From: Bacteroidia bacterium
Lineage (GTDB): Bacteria > Bacteroidota > Bacteroidia > 2-12-FULL-35-15
Length of the DNA stretch: 64,000 bases
Direction: 5' to 3'
Assembly (NCBI GenBank): GCA_030654175.1
Contig: JAURXZ010000030.1
Span: 310,001-374,000 of the forward strand
Under the pieces are notes generated by a model that ran no database searches, had not been told where the DNA came from, and was given only the letters and a program-made list of their open reading frames with translations. The position numbers and the translations under genes are program-made. Shown in pieces: positions 13,801 through 21,404 of the stretch. How positions within the stretch are numbered: position 1 is the first letter of the stretch; each line of letters starts with the position of its first letter.

Positions 13801-14456
13801 ATGGTAACCTTGGTGTTTATAGGCTCTCCTATACAACCGTCTGCCGTTGGAATTATATTATATGTAGCAATACCGGAAGATGGCCCTGTAGTATTTAATG
13901 TTTGAGAAATTAAACTTCCGGCACCTGGAGATGCGCCAGACACGCCTGCCTGAATAACGGTCCAGGCAAAAGTGGTACCAACAACATCACTTGTTATTGC
14001 AACAGAAGATGTGGCCCCAGAACAGATAGTTGAATTTGAGGCAATAGCTAAGGGAATAGGGTTAACAGTAATGTTGATAACAATCGGAGTCCCACCTGCA
14101 GGGCAACCAGCTGTAAAAGGTGTAACTGTATAAGCCACAGTGCCAGGAAAAACCTCTACGGCAGTTAAAGTGTCCCCAATAGTGGACCCACAACCAGTGG
14201 AGCAGTCACTAGAACCTACAACATCGGTTTGAACAGCAGTCCAGGTATATGTAGTCCCCCCAAGATCACTTGTTAAAGCAATTGCTGTAATTGTTCCGGA
14301 ACAAATGGTTGTTGCAGCAACGGGATTGGCAACGGGACATTGAGCCCTCCCTTTTTGAAAGGAAATTAAAAAGAATAGAACAAAAGCAAGCTGCAAAGAT
14401 CTTTGCAGCCTGAATATCTGAGCTTTATTCAAAATGTAATATGTAAAGCTATGCAT
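1890..14456 (-). CDS. Giant SprB-like secreted adhesin, 4188 residues, T9SS type B sorting domain
   Basis: Predicted cell-surface adhesin exported by T9SS. Order of parts: signal peptide ending GRA/QC near residue 39; two PKD-like repeats (40-225); one unique domain; three Big_2-like repeats (about 321-545); sixteen tandem repeats of about 80 residues with the signature FTYFTDAGAT...GTYYIVG (about 547-1819); four further Big_2-like repeats; ten repeats with FSYTGTPYC (about 2149-2982); three PKD-like repeats with TCGLTSVTLAANAPIIGTG; one more FTYFTDA repeat; eight SprB repeats with GGT.PY.Y.W and TVTVTD.NGC (about 3327-3935); two Ig/PKD-like domains; and a gliding-motility-associated C-terminal domain from about 4100, beginning NGISPNADGANDEW. 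That domain is the type B sorting signal. The PorP/SprF gene follows. Adhesion or gliding is inferred; the substrate is unknown. Confidence 0.93.
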   Translation of the reverse strand: MHSFTYYILNKAQIFRLQRSLQLAFVLFFLISFQKGRAQCPVANPVAATTICSGTITAIALTSDLGGTTYTWTAVQTDVVGSSDCSTGCGSTIGDTLTAVEVFPGTVAYTVTPFTAGCPAGGTPIVINITVNPIPLAIASNSTICSGATSSVAITSDVVGTTFAWTVIQAGVSGASPGAGSLISQTLNTTGPSSGIATYNIIPTADGCIGEPINTKVTIRQLPALTLGANPEVCVGTLTANLTYSSTGGSPNQYSVNFDATAEGQGFVDVVNQVLPASPIVLVVPGGAAVGVYNAVLSVNNTINGCPGASYPITVTVSAPTPQVISGTTPICVGATATWTSTSPGGTWSSATPGVATVGAASGIVTGIAAGTSDITYSVTIGGCVNTAIKTVTITASTPQVITGTSPICVGDAVVWTSTTGGGSWSSATPGVATVGAASGLVTGISAGTSDITYSVTIGGCVNTAIKTVTVSNPTPQVITGTSPLCVGATATWTSTSPGGTWSSATPGVATVGAASGLVTAVSVGTSDITYSVTIGGCVNTAIKTVTVNASPILVITDPVALCSPATADLTDPAVTAGSTGGLTFTYFTDAGATLAYATPTVATAGTYYIVGTAVGGCADTAAVTVTVNTKPDLITVPQTVCSPATTADLTDPSVTAGSTPGLVFTYFTDAGATLVYGTPAAATAGTYYIVGTLGGFCSDTTAVDVTVNPSPNVVTNNQTVCSPATVDLTAPAITLGSTGGLTFTYFTDAGATLVYGTPTVAPAGTYYIVGLTPEGCRDTSAVTVTVNTTPTVITVPQAACSPAKVNLTLAGVTAGSTPGLSFTYWMDAGATIAHITPTLATTGTYYIVGTIGGCSDTTAVTVTINPKPDLVTNNPATVCAPATVDLTLAAVTAGSTAGLTFTYFTDAAATISYPTPTTATSGTYYIVGTVNPGSGCTDTAAVIVTITPKPTVVTVPQTACSPSTVNLTLGGVTAGSTGGLSFTYFTDAGATTPVGVPTAVGTGTYYIVGSTVGGCSDTTAVTVTINPTPDVIITPPAAVCAPATVDLTLPAVTAGSTGLGVLTYFLDAGLTMPNPSPSAVSASGTYYIVGTLGSCSDIEPVTVTINPQPTVVAIPLSLCLSLSANLTADSVTTGSTPGLNFTYFTDPGATIPVADPTAVGAGTYYIVGTVPATGCSNITSVDVTLAPVVLTTDQAACLPTTTTDLTLAAVTAGSTPGLIYTYFTDAAATIAVPDPTAAVAGTYYIVGTTPDGCADTTAVDFTVNPKPDVITVAQDVCAPATVDLTAAAVTAGSTAGLSYSYFTNAAATIVYGTPTTASAGTYYIVGSTVFGCTDTASVLVTIDAQPIVVALNQATCSPITTIDLTLAAVTAGSDPGLTFTYFTDPGATIAYLTPTVATAGTYYIKGTIPGGCSTVDGLTYTVNPKPTVNTVPQSICSPGTIDITLPAVTAGSTGGLIFTYFTDAPATITFATPTTAGTGTYYIVGSTGAGCSDTTAVVVTIDPKPDLVTVPQNVCTPATTADLTLPAVTSGGGLSYTYFTDPGATSPYATPTVATAGTYYIVGATPQGCSDTASVVVTVSPKPTVITVPQPICTPLLTVDITQPAATFGSTPLLTFTYFTDAAATITFGTPTVAGAGTYYIVGQSTAGCYDTTGITVTVNPKPTVITNDPAPICSPATADITLAAVTFGSTGGLSFSYYSDAGATTVYPTPAAAVAATYYIVGVTLAGCSDTTAVNVISDAIPTVVTVPQSICSPSVTTDLTLPGVTAGSTGGLTFTYFTNSIATISVPDETAVPVGTYYIVGSTPGGCTDTTPVLVTLDPGANAGTVTGTSPLCIGATANYSSDGDSGGSWTSSNVLIATVDGAGLVTGVGAGTCDIIYTVNGGCNGIQTAQQSLTITPNASIVSVTGTTPLCIGGTDTYTANSVVLGGGVAAWSSSDILVATVDGAGLVTGIAAGTCNIIHTITGGCNGLQSAQQSLTIIPDASIASVTGTTPLCIGGTATYLANSVVLGGGVGSWSSSDILVATVDGTGLVTGIAAGTCNIIFTINGGCGGIKTAQQILTITPNASIVSVTGTTPLCVIGTTTYTANSVVLAGGVGSWSSSDILVATVDATTGLVTGVGAGTCDIIFTINGGCGGIQTAQQSLTVNPLDDASFTYALSTYCQTDPANPTPIVTGLPGGIFSSTVGLVFVSTATGQIDLALSTLGTYTVTYTSNGLCPNNSTFDVTITTAPSATFSYTGTPYCQDAANPSPTFPLGSSAGTFSSTVGLVFVSTVTGEIDLAASTAGTYTVTNTIAASGACPLVTATSPFTITALPVATFSYTGTPYCQNGVNPFPTFSGGGVAGTFSSTAGLVFVSTATGEVNLALSTAGTYTITNSIAASAGCGIVTATSPITITALPLATFSYTGTPYCQDAANPSPTFPLGSNAGTFSSTAGLVFVSTSTGEVNLTLSTAGTYTITNTIAASAGCGIVTATSPITITALPVATFSYTGTPYCQNGVNPFPTFNGGGVAGTFSSTVGLVFVSAVTGEVNLALSTAGTYTITNTIAASAGCGIVTATSPITITALPVATFSYTGTPYCPNGINPFPTFSGGGVAGTFSSTAGLSFVSASTGEVDLAASISGTYTVTNTIVATNGCPIVTATSTITINTLDDATFSYPLSTFCQTGANPTPIVTGLAGGTYSSTPGLVFVSALTGEIDLAGSTLGTYTITYTTNGPCPNTGIFIVTITLLPDATFSYAAPSYCQGIGSNPLPVFPLGSSAGAFSALPAGLVFADANTGEIDIVASAPGVYTITNFIAASGGCSANSATFPLTINAIDDASFTYSLSTFCQAGINPTPIVTGLPGGTFSSTIGLVFVDANTGEIDLAGSVLGTYIITYTTSGPCPNTGVFNITITLSPSATFSYLGPYCLGGSPDPSPTFPLGSSAGTFSSTPGLIFINAATGQIDLSASTPGTYVVTNTIAASGGCPAAFAINSVTINDLPTISAAGPDQINTATCGLTSANLAANAPIIGTGSWSIFSGAGGSFTLATDPTTIFNGVAGNTYVLIWTISNAPCTASTDSVTIKFNQVPTTAAAGLDQTSSATCGLTSVTLAANAPIIGTGNWSIFSGVGGSFVLATDPTTVFSGTAGNTYVLVWTISNAPCTASTDSVTIKFNQAPTTATAGPDQTGSFTCGLTSVTLSANSPIIGTGSWSVSSGVGGSFVLASDPTTLFSGTAGSTYVLRWTITNAPCVSMDSVTITFNVFPTVVINNPAAVCSPATVDITAAAVTLGSTASLSYTYFTDAIATTSYLTPATAVAGTYYIVGATSAGCTDTTAVVVTVNSSPDVTATGINLTCFNVCNGSAIATVVGGTPDFTYVWSSGPSLTKTAATDTITGLCISGYTVTVTDANGCPDTDSITLTQPTQIVPNITTGNISCLGVCDGLSESSPTGGTAPYTFAWNTGSVDTLITDLCPGTYTVIVTDSFGCTISLPDTIVQAATVLSNAIITNATCGLCDGQVVLSPSGGISPYTFLWGSGQTSDTETNLCAGLYSVNITDSAGCSSSYSIPISNPGGPTSAAITSTNISCFGLSDGSVTAVTPAGGTPPYSYLWIQGGQTTPTLSNLGAGVYYVQIADSIGCSLIDSVIITEPTQVVVNQFITAATCGACDGSLSVAPSGGAAPYTVVWNTGSVLDTISSLCPGFYSVQITDFVGCSQSIVMPLNSLNAPTLTTSSVPLLCNAACNATATVVAAGGILPYTYLWNDPGAQTTDVATALCAGTYFVQVTGGGCVSFASVEITDPAPIGFSLANSVDPLCNGNSNGSVAVIPFGGTLPYTFSWTGSGSVSDTASGLAAGIYTVTVTDANGCTSSQSNTLVDPDSLTISNVPTPASCNTIADGAIDVTVGGGTPGYTYQWSGGSALTTQDLAGILIGSYDITVTDTNGCTITDNIIITSTVTVNAVAGNDTAFCEPGTMLLSATGSSANVINYQWFQIPANTLIGSVMDVSVTPPLGTTDYYVIVDNGAGCAHNDTISVTVNALPVANAGADVTILATTTTVLGGNPTGPVGATYSWDPILGLDNGTNSNPVANPTVTTTYTVTVTSAEGCTSTDIVIVTVVANITFANGISPNADGANDEWIIDNIELFPKSVVEVYNRWGELLFQSTGYTEKWKGIFKGKLLPVGTYYYIINLNDPFFPDVLTGPITILR
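6740..7740. repeat. Near-identical tandem repeats of about 250 bp within the adhesin gene
   Basis: Within the FSYTGTPYC block, units beginning near 6740, 6990, 7245 and 7490 share long near-identical DNA stretches (for example ggggaagtggctgttacaat recurs at about 6769, 7021 and 7273). Other repeats in the same gene have diverged at third positions. This shows recent duplication or gene conversion in this part of the array. Confidence 0.75.
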
Positions 14457-14538
14457 GTTTTTTAGTTTGAAATTTGATAAATTTCACTGTATTTTCTAAG
14501 AAAGTATTCAAAATAATATTACCAACCGTATGTTATGA

Positions 14539-15195
14539 TCACCTCTTAACAATCACCTTTGCATTTATAGGTTCCCCTGCACAGCCCTTAAAATCAGGAG
14601 TAATACGATAGGTTACGATTCCCTTTTCAGCATTTGCTGTTAAAACCTGGTTGATCACAGAGCCGGACCCGGCTATTGCTCCATCTATTCCAGATCGTAT
14701 AACTGTCCATGAAAATGCTGTTTCTGCTGCATCGCTTGTTAGTACTATTGATACCGCACTATTTGAGGGAATTGTTGAAGTTAATGGAGTTGCGGTAATA
14801 CCCGGAATTGGATTGACTGTTATTTTAACAGAAGAAGATGCGCCTCTACAACCATTTGCAAGGGGTGTAATTGTATAAACAACAGAGCCAGCTGCCGCGT
14901 CAGTTGCGGTTAATGTCTGGGCTATGAGGGAACCTGCTCCATCAGCTGCACCAACAATACCATCCTGAACAATTGTCCAGGAATAGGTTGTTCCAATTTG
15001 ATTAGCAGATAATGCAATGGATGCAATGGTACCGGAACAAATAGTGGTAAGTGATGCTTCGGCAGAAGCTATCGGACATTGTGCCCGAGCATTAAAAATG
15101 ATCGTTGAAAAGAAAACAATAAATAAGACCCGAAACAGCCAATGCAGTTTGAGATCCTGAGCTTTGAGAGTAGTTGATAAATAACTTTTTTTCAT
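14539..15195 (-). CDS. Short secreted paralogue of the adhesin N-terminus
   Basis: 218 residues: an N-terminal signal peptide ending near NARA/QCP, then two PKD-like repeats. It aligns along its length with the first 225 or so residues of the giant adhesin next door (shared TTICSGTI.SIAL, TYSWTIVQ, GSLI.QTL, NPIP, GCAGEPINAKV). It stops where the large protein continues into further repeats, so it has no sorting domain of either T9SS type and no obvious anchor. It is the promoter-proximal gene of the apparent operon, 82 bp before the giant gene. It may be a real small secreted protein, or the leftover N-terminus of a second adhesin that lost its 3' part. The coding call is strong; function is unknown. 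Confidence 0.8.
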   Translation of the reverse strand: MKKSYLSTTLKAQDLKLHWLFRVLFIVFFSTIIFNARAQCPIASAEASLTTICSGTIASIALSANQIGTTYSWTIVQDGIVGAADGAGSLIAQTLTATDAAAGSVVYTITPLANGCRGASSSVKITVNPIPGITATPLTSTIPSNSAVSIVLTSDAAETAFSWTVIRSGIDGAIAGSGSVINQVLTANAEKGIVTYRITPDFKGCAGEPINAKVIVKR

Positions 15196-15710
15196 TCCTA
15201 TTGTTTGAGAGTGGTCAGGGTCACAAAATAGTTTTATCGCAAATCAGAAAAAATTAAAAATTAAAGGTATTATTTTATTTTTAAAACTGTCAAATATTTT
15301 ACTTTATCTTGATTTATTTTCTAAATAAGAACTCATCGGAAAGGGGGAAATGACAAAAAATCGATTTTTCCACGCTTTTATTGAACTAAGCCTTCAATTT
15401 CTTTGATTTATATGGTAGACGTGAAAAAATATAAAAAGGTTGCAAATGCGAAAGATCCATAATTGTGTTAGGAGAAAAATTGGCCAATGAAATCACCATT
15501 TTTTTTCGCCCTTTGGGGATTGGAAACACCATGGGATTTTTATTTCTAATACGATTATACTGCTCCCGGAAAATAGGTCTAAACCCTTGTAAATCCGTAG
15601 CTGCGGGGGGGGGCAAACTCAGAAACAAACACAATTCCAATAATATATGCCTCAGACAAAAAGAAGAAGAATTCAAAAAAATATAAAATTTCAAAAAAAT
15701 AAAAACCCGG
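15196..15710. other. Non-coding gap upstream of the adhesin operon
   Basis: About 515 bp without a convincing gene. It holds the predicted adhesin promoter and a run of nine G (15605-15613), unusual in this AT-rich sequence. Open frames of 73 and 102 codons cross the run on opposite strands, but neither resembles a protein family. Confidence 0.6.
15262..15293 (-). promoter_or_regulatory. Predicted promoter of the adhesin operon
   Basis: Read on the minus strand: TTG (15291-15293), a 21-bp spacer, then TACCTTTA (15262-15269), one mismatch from the Bacteroidota -7 consensus TAnnTTTG. It lies 67 bp upstream of the short secreted paralogue. Confidence 0.4.
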
Positions 15711-16652
15711 TTATGCGGTCTCTAAATTAAAAACATCCTTCACTTCTTTATAAACGCTTGAGATTCCTTCTTCTAAATTAATTTTATGCTTCCATCCGAA
15801 AGAGTGTAATTTGCTTACATCCATTAATTTTCGGGGTGTTCCATCGGGCTTGGTTGTATCAAATTTTAATTCCCCTTCGTAATTAACGATCTTCTTCACC
15901 AGTAATGCAAGATCCTTGATGCTTATATCTTCACCTACTCCAATATTAATCAGACCTGGTTCATTATAATTTTGCATCAGCGTAAAGCATGCATCAGCAA
16001 GATCATCCACGTGCAGGAATTCACGCATTGGTGTACCTGTACCCCAAATTTCAACGCTTGATAATTTTTGAGTTTTTGCAGTATGGAATTTACGAATAAG
16101 CGCAGGAAGAACATGAGAATTATTCAAATCATAATTATCATTTGGTCCATAAAGATTTGTAGGCATTACGGCAATAAAATTACAACCATACTGACTGCGG
16201 TAAGCATCACACATTTTAATCCCGGCAATTTTTGCAATCGCATAAGGTTCATTTGTGGATTCTAAAATCCCGGTTAATAAATAGTCTTCTTTCAATGGCT
16301 GGGGAGCCATTTTAGGGTAAATACAAGAGGAACCCAAAAACAGTAATTTTTTAACGTTATTCAAATAAGAGCTATGGATAATATTACTTTGAATCATAAT
16401 ATTATCGTATATAAATTCAGCACGATATGTATTATTAGCAACGATACCGCCAACTTTAGCGGCAGCTAAAAAAACAAAATCGGGCTTTTCTGATGCAAAA
16501 AAATCAGCAACCGCTTGCTGATTAATTAAATTCAACTCTTTTGAAGTACGGGTTACTATATTTGTAAATCCATCCTTTTTAAGTCGTCTAATAATGGCAG
16601 AACCTACCATCCCGCGATGACCTGCAATATATATTTTTGAATTTTTTTCCAT
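15711..16652 (-). CDS. fcl: GDP-L-fucose synthase
   Basis: Cytoplasmic NADPH-dependent 3,5-epimerase and 4-reductase that turns GDP-4-keto-6-deoxy-D-mannose into GDP-L-fucose, the donor for fucosylated surface sugars. 313 residues, normal for the family. The N-terminal Rossmann motif reads [10 protein letters not shown]; the catalytic short-chain-dehydrogenase pair is in YAIAK, preceded by LGSSCIYP with the catalytic Ser. It lies 142 bp downstream of gmd on the same strand, so the two consecutive steps of the pathway are probably cotranscribed. The intervening gap contains a short repeat-like sequence (16744-16766). Confidence 0.96.
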   Translation of the reverse strand: MEKNSKIYIAGHRGMVGSAIIRRLKKDGFTNIVTRTSKELNLINQQAVADFFASEKPDFVFLAAAKVGGIVANNTYRAEFIYDNIMIQSNIIHSSYLNNVKKLLFLGSSCIYPKMAPQPLKEDYLLTGILESTNEPYAIAKIAGIKMCDAYRSQYGCNFIAVMPTNLYGPNDNYDLNNSHVLPALIRKFHTAKTQKLSSVEIWGTGTPMREFLHVDDLADACFTLMQNYNEPGLINIGVGEDISIKDLALLVKKIVNYEGELKFDTTKPDGTPRKLMDVSKLHSFGWKHKINLEEGISSVYKEVKDVFNLETA

Positions 16653-16743
16653 TCAATGCTTTTTCCAGAAGTCTGTTAAAAAATATTAATTTCCCTGCTC
16701 AATAATTGAGAGAAGCCGGAGCATCCTGCTAATCAATAAAAAG

Positions 16744-16766
16744 ATTTCTCGACTCCGCTCGAAATG
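16744..16766. repeat. Short dispersed-repeat-like sequence between gmd and fcl
   Basis: The stretch has the form TCGActccgcTCGA within gatttctcgactccgctc and resembles short intergenic repeats often seen in Bacteroidota. A related-looking sequence (cttcgacaggctcagtatga) is at 62715-62734. Family membership is recalled, not shown. Confidence 0.4.
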
Positions 16767-16794
16767 AATGAATGAAAAACCTTTTCTTTATAAA

Positions 16795-17883
16795 TTACTC
16801 ATGAAAATTCATGACATCATGTCCACCATCCAATAAATATTTATCTCTTTCGAATAATTTCACATCACTTTCTACCATCTCTTTTACTAATTGTTCTAAG
16901 GTATATTTAGGCTCCCAACCTAAATCTTTTTTTGCTTTTGAGGCATCACCAATTAATAATTCAACTTCGGTAGGGCGGAAATAACGCGGATCGATTTCAA
17001 CAAGTAAATTCCCGGTTGCAACATCAGTTCCTTTTTCATCCACTCCTTTACCTTCCCACTTCAAAGTAATACCCACCTCTGCAAAAGCCAATTCAACAAA
17101 CTTACGAACGGTTATTTTTTTACCAGTAGCCAACACATAATCATCAGCAACCTTTTGCTGCATCATCAACCACATACCCTCTACATAATCTTTTGCATGT
17201 CCCCAATCGCGCTCTGAATCAAGATTACCAAGAAATAATTTTGTCTGTAATTTTAAATGAATTTTAGCAACAGCTCTTGTAATTTTGCGGGTTACGAATG
17301 TTTCTCCACGAATAGGACTTTCGTGATTAAACAAAATTCCATTACAGGCATAAATGTTATATGCTTCACGATAATTTTTAGTGATCCAATATGCGTAAAC
17401 TTTTGCAACACCATAAGGTGAACGTGGATAGAAAGGAGTTGTTTCCTTTTGAGGGATCTCCTGAACATAACCATACATCTCTGATGTAGAGGCTTGATAA
17501 AAACGAGTTTTGTTTTCGAGTTTCAAAATACGGATAGCTTCCAAAATCCGCAATGGTCCGATCGCATCGGCATTAGCGGTATATTCAGGGGAATCGAAAG
17601 ATACTTTTACGTGCGACTGTGCCGCAAGATTGTATATTTCATCCGGTTGCGTTTCCTGAATAATACGGATAAGATTTGTAGAATCTGTTAAATCGCCATA
17701 ATGCAAAAAGAATTTCACTTTTGTTTCATGCTGATCTTTATACAAATGATCAATACGCCCGGTATTAAACATGGAGCTTCTTCTTTTAAGACCATGTACT
17801 GTATAACCTTTAGACAGCAACAGTTCAGCTAAATAAGCTCCATCCTGACCTGTAACTCCTGTTATTAATGCGACTTTACCCAT
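16795..17883 (-). CDS. gmd: GDP-mannose 4,6-dehydratase
   Basis: Cytoplasmic NADP-dependent dehydratase converting GDP-D-mannose to GDP-4-keto-6-deoxy-D-mannose. 362 residues, typical. Visible motifs: the nucleotide-binding start [18 protein letters not shown], the Gmd segment [19 protein letters not shown], the catalytic region STSEMYG with the YGVAK Tyr/Lys pair, and [19 protein letters not shown]. It stands first in a two-gene unit with fcl. Together they supply GDP-L-fucose for capsule, LPS or glycoprotein sugars; Bacteroidota also put fucose on secreted proteins, so a link to the neighbouring adhesins is possible but only inferred. Confidence 0.98.
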   Translation of the reverse strand: MGKVALITGVTGQDGAYLAELLLSKGYTVHGLKRRSSMFNTGRIDHLYKDQHETKVKFFLHYGDLTDSTNLIRIIQETQPDEIYNLAAQSHVKVSFDSPEYTANADAIGPLRILEAIRILKLENKTRFYQASTSEMYGYVQEIPQKETTPFYPRSPYGVAKVYAYWITKNYREAYNIYACNGILFNHESPIRGETFVTRKITRAVAKIHLKLQTKLFLGNLDSERDWGHAKDYVEGMWLMMQQKVADDYVLATGKKITVRKFVELAFAEVGITLKWEGKGVDEKGTDVATGNLLVEIDPRYFRPTEVELLIGDASKAKKDLGWEPKYTLEQLVKEMVESDVKLFERDKYLLDGGHDVMNFHE

Positions 17884-18156
17884 TCGGTTTTATTTTAAAT
17901 TTAAATGCAATTATACGGTTTTTTTGTTGAAATAAAAGGGTAAAAAGTCGTTAATTTATATTATTACTCAAGATCCTTCCAAACTTTACAACAAATTTCG
18001 CAAAAAGACCTGTCTGTTTGATTTTTCAAGAAGTTTTATGTCCGAATTAATTTCAATTTTAAAGAATAGATCTTAAGTTCTGTATGGTAATAAAGCAGTC
18101 TTAGAAAGAAGAATTCGCTTACCAAATGGACTACAAAAAAAAAGCAAAAAATTGAC

Positions 18157-18164
18157 TACCTTTG
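18157..18164 (+). promoter_or_regulatory. Predicted -7 element of uvrA
   Basis: TACCTTTG matches TAnnTTTG and would start transcription only about 10 nt before the uvrA ATG. No clear TTG is seen at the -33 position, so the call is weak. Confidence 0.35.
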
Positions 18165-18181
18165 TTAACCAATAAAAATGC

Positions 18182-21163
18182 ATGACCACATCAAATAACA
18201 TAGAAGATTTAAGTTCGAAAGAATACATTATTATAAAAGGTGCCCGTGTTCATAATTTAAAAAATGTGGATGTTGCAATTCCTCGTAATAAACTGGTTGT
18301 TATTACAGGTCTGTCCGGTTCCGGAAAATCTTCGCTTGCTTTTGACACCTTGTATGCTGAAGGTCAAAGACGTTATGTAGAAAGCCTTTCGTCTTATGCA
18401 CGACAATTCCTTGGGAGGATAGATAAACCCGAGGTGGATTACATCAAAGGTATTTCACCTGCTATCGCAATTGAACAAAAAGTAAATTCCCGTAATCCAC
18501 GATCTACTGTTGGCACTTCAACCGAGATCTATGATTACCTGAAATTATTGTATGCACGAATAGGTAAAACATTTTCGCCCGCTTCAGGCGCCCCCGTAAA
18601 ACGTGATACTGTGCAGGATGTAACAGCATATATCAATTCATTGGAAGATGGATCAAAAATTATAATTCTTGCCCCTTTAAAAAAACAATCCGGCAAAACA
18701 ACAAAAGATCAGTTAGGGTTACTTCTACAACAAGGTTTTACCCGCATTCAATATCAAAAAGAAATTCATAAGATCGATGAATTTTTAGAAACATTTCTCC
18801 CCCGCCTGAATGGCAAGATCGGCAAGGAAGAAAAAACAGAAAAGGATCAATTCTTCATTGTAATTGACCGAATCACTGTAAAATCAGGTGATGAAGACAA
18901 TGATAACCGTATATCTGATTCAGTCCAAACTGCTTTTTTTGAAGGAGATGGTGAATGCACGATAGAAAATATCTCAGCGATTAATCCTCAATTAGAAGAA
19001 AAAGAAGAAACAAATGGTAAAAAACTAAAGAAAAAGACCACAAAGGCTTCAACGGCTTCAGACAGTGCCGGGCTCAGACATTTCTCAAATCGATTTGAAT
19101 TAGATGGGATGACTTTTGAAGAGCCGAGCGTTCATTTTTTTAGTTTTAACAATCCTGTAGGCGCTTGCAAACATTGCGAAGGTTTTGGAACTGTTATTGG
19201 CATTGATGAAGATCTGGTTATTCCAAATAAAAATTTATCGGTATACGAAGATGCCATTGTTTGCTGGAAAGGCGAAAAAATGAGTGAATGGAAAAATGTG
19301 TTGGTGATGAATGCTCATAAATTCGATTTTCCTGTCCACCGGCCCTATTATGATCTAACTGCAAAAGAACGCAAACTGATCTGGTCGGGAAATAAATATT
19401 TTGAAGGATTAACAAGTTTTTTCAAACATTTGGAAGAACAAGCTTATAAGATCCAGTATCGCGTTATGTTATCCCGCTACCGCGGAAAAACAGTTTGTCC
19501 GGAATGCAATGGAACACGATTACGCAAAGATGCCTCTTATGTGAAGGTTGACGGCCTATCTATCAATGATATTGTATTGATGCCGCTGAAAAACACTCTT
19601 GAATTTTTCACACATATTGAATTATCATCCTACGATACTGAAATAGCGAAACGTATTTTAATTGAAATCACGAATAGGTTGCAGTTTTTAGATGATGTAG
19701 GCTTGGGGTATCTCACTTTAAACAGGCTTTCAAACACTTTATCAGGAGGAGAATCTCAGCGTATCAACTTAGCTACATCACTTGGCAGCAGCCTTGTCGG
19801 GTCTATGTATATTTTAGATGAGCCAAGTATAGGTTTACATTCCCGTGATACAGAGCGATTGATAAAAGTACTTTACTCGCTGCGAGATATTGGTAATACC
19901 GTTATTGTTGTTGAACATGATGAGGAAATTATGCGTGCGGCCGATCAGATAATTGATATTGGACCACTGGCGGGCACTCATGGAGGGGAGTTGGTTTTCC
20001 AAGGGAATCACGAGGATCTGGAAACCGAAGAAAAAAGTCTTACAGCGCTTTATTTAACCGGAAAAGAAAAAATTGAGATTCCTAAACAAAGAAGAAAGTG
20101 GAATAATTTTATTGAAATAAAAGGTGCAAGAGAAAACAATTTAAAAGGTTTTGATGTTAAGTTCCCTCTCAATACTATGACTGTAGTGACAGGCGTTAGC
20201 GGTTCAGGAAAAACATCATTAGTAAAACGAGTTTTATATCCTGCACTCAAAAAAATTCATGGTGGTTTCGGGGAGCAAACAGGAAGCTTTGATAAATTGG
20301 GAGGTGATTTGAAGAATATTTCTGCGGTGGAAATGATCGACCAAAATCCAATCGGCAAATCATCACGCTCCAATCCGGTAACCTATGTAAAAGCATACGA
20401 TGAAATACGTGCATTGTTTGCAGATCAGCCATTGGCAAAAAACAGAGGTTATAAACCATCTCACTTCTCATTTAACGTAGATGGCGGACGATGTGAAGTA
20501 TGTGAAGGAGAAGGGGAAGTACAAATTGAAATGCAGTTTATGGCGGACATTCATTTGGTATGCGAGGCCTGCAATGGTAAACGTTTCAAACAAGATATTT
20601 TAGAAATCACCTACAACCCCTCACCTTTTACAGACGCTAAAAATATATCTGATATTTTAAGTATGACAGTGGAGGATGCTATCCATTTTTTTGATTCGCC
20701 ACAACGACCAACCAATCTGGAGAAAAAAATTGTTCAAAAACTAAAACCATTAGCAGATGTAGGTTTAGGATACGTTCATTTAGGGCAGCCCTCCAGCACC
20801 TTAAGCGGTGGTGAGGCTCAACGTATAAAGCTGGCATCTTTTCTTGGTGCCGGACAGAACAGCAACACGCCAACTTTATTTATTTTTGATGAGCCTACCA
20901 CAGGTTTACATTTTCATGACATTTCAAAACTGTTATTTGCTTTTAACGCCCTAATAAAACAAGGGCATTCATTGATTATTATTGAGCACAATGCAGAAAT
21001 AATTAAATGTGCAGACTGGGTTATTGACCTTGGCCCTGAAGGCGGAACAGAGGGAGGAAACATTGTTTTTGAGGGACTTCCGGAAGATCTTATAAAATGC
21101 AAAAAATCGTATACCGGTATTTATTTAAAGGACATACTTGGTAAAAAAACATTAAATGTTTAA
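18182..21163 (+). CDS. uvrA: Excinuclease ABC subunit A
   Basis: Damage-recognition ATPase of nucleotide excision repair; it loads UvrB onto lesions. 993 residues, slightly longer than the usual 940 or so, with the extra length in a charged stretch around residues 215-300 ([19 protein letters not shown]). Two ABC ATPase halves are present: first Walker [11 protein letters not shown] and signature LSGGESQRI, second Walker [11 protein letters not shown] and signature LSGGEAQRI. The zinc-binding Cys pairs are intact (CKHC with CPEC; CEVC with CEAC). The standard UvrA start [16 protein letters not shown] follows a short leader. The next gene is convergent, so it is probably transcribed alone. Confidence 0.98.
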   Translation: MTTSNNIEDLSSKEYIIIKGARVHNLKNVDVAIPRNKLVVITGLSGSGKSSLAFDTLYAEGQRRYVESLSSYARQFLGRIDKPEVDYIKGISPAIAIEQKVNSRNPRSTVGTSTEIYDYLKLLYARIGKTFSPASGAPVKRDTVQDVTAYINSLEDGSKIIILAPLKKQSGKTTKDQLGLLLQQGFTRIQYQKEIHKIDEFLETFLPRLNGKIGKEEKTEKDQFFIVIDRITVKSGDEDNDNRISDSVQTAFFEGDGECTIENISAINPQLEEKEETNGKKLKKKTTKASTASDSAGLRHFSNRFELDGMTFEEPSVHFFSFNNPVGACKHCEGFGTVIGIDEDLVIPNKNLSVYEDAIVCWKGEKMSEWKNVLVMNAHKFDFPVHRPYYDLTAKERKLIWSGNKYFEGLTSFFKHLEEQAYKIQYRVMLSRYRGKTVCPECNGTRLRKDASYVKVDGLSINDIVLMPLKNTLEFFTHIELSSYDTEIAKRILIEITNRLQFLDDVGLGYLTLNRLSNTLSGGESQRINLATSLGSSLVGSMYILDEPSIGLHSRDTERLIKVLYSLRDIGNTVIVVEHDEEIMRAADQIIDIGPLAGTHGGELVFQGNHEDLETEEKSLTALYLTGKEKIEIPKQRRKWNNFIEIKGARENNLKGFDVKFPLNTMTVVTGVSGSGKTSLVKRVLYPALKKIHGGFGEQTGSFDKLGGDLKNISAVEMIDQNPIGKSSRSNPVTYVKAYDEIRALFADQPLAKNRGYKPSHFSFNVDGGRCEVCEGEGEVQIEMQFMADIHLVCEACNGKRFKQDILEITYNPSPFTDAKNISDILSMTVEDAIHFFDSPQRPTNLEKKIVQKLKPLADVGLGYVHLGQPSSTLSGGEAQRIKLASFLGAGQNSNTPTLFIFDEPTTGLHFHDISKLLFAFNALIKQGHSLIIIEHNAEIIKCADWVIDLGPEGGTEGGNIVFEGLPEDLIKCKKSYTGIYLKDILGKKTLNV

Positions 21164-21321
21164 ATTCAAAATAGCTATTTCATAAAAAAATAAAGTCTAC
21201 AATTAACTGTAATTACTTTTAATCCAATAAGCACTAAAAAGCCCTGCATAGCTTTCCCCACAACCATTTCCACAATTACTTTCCGGTATAAAACCATTGT
21301 CAAACCAAGTGCATAAAAAGC

Positions 21322-21373
21322 AAAAAAACTTCCTGCCAATCCATAGCATACGCTTATATTATCAGCAGGAAGC
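21322..21373 (-). terminator. Predicted terminator of the ebo operon
   Basis: On the minus strand, 33 bp after the second eboB stop, arms CTTCCTGC (21365-21372) and GCAGGAAG (21329-21336) enclose a 28-nt loop and are followed at once by TTTTTTTG. The loop is long for a classical terminator. Confidence 0.45.
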
Positions 21374-21404
21374 TTTCATTTCAATACATTTTCTTCAACT
21401 ATTT

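Noticed and set aside
15386-15694. 102-codon open frame on the minus strand in the adhesin upstream gap
   Set aside because: No family resemblance, low-complexity AT-rich translation, crosses a nine-G run, no promoter or conserved neighbour.
21175-21372. Open hydrophobic frame of about 65 codons after the second eboB, reading like AGSFFAFYALGLTMVLY
   Set aside because: No good start codon and it overlaps the predicted terminator hairpin; the membrane-like look may come from T-rich sequence.
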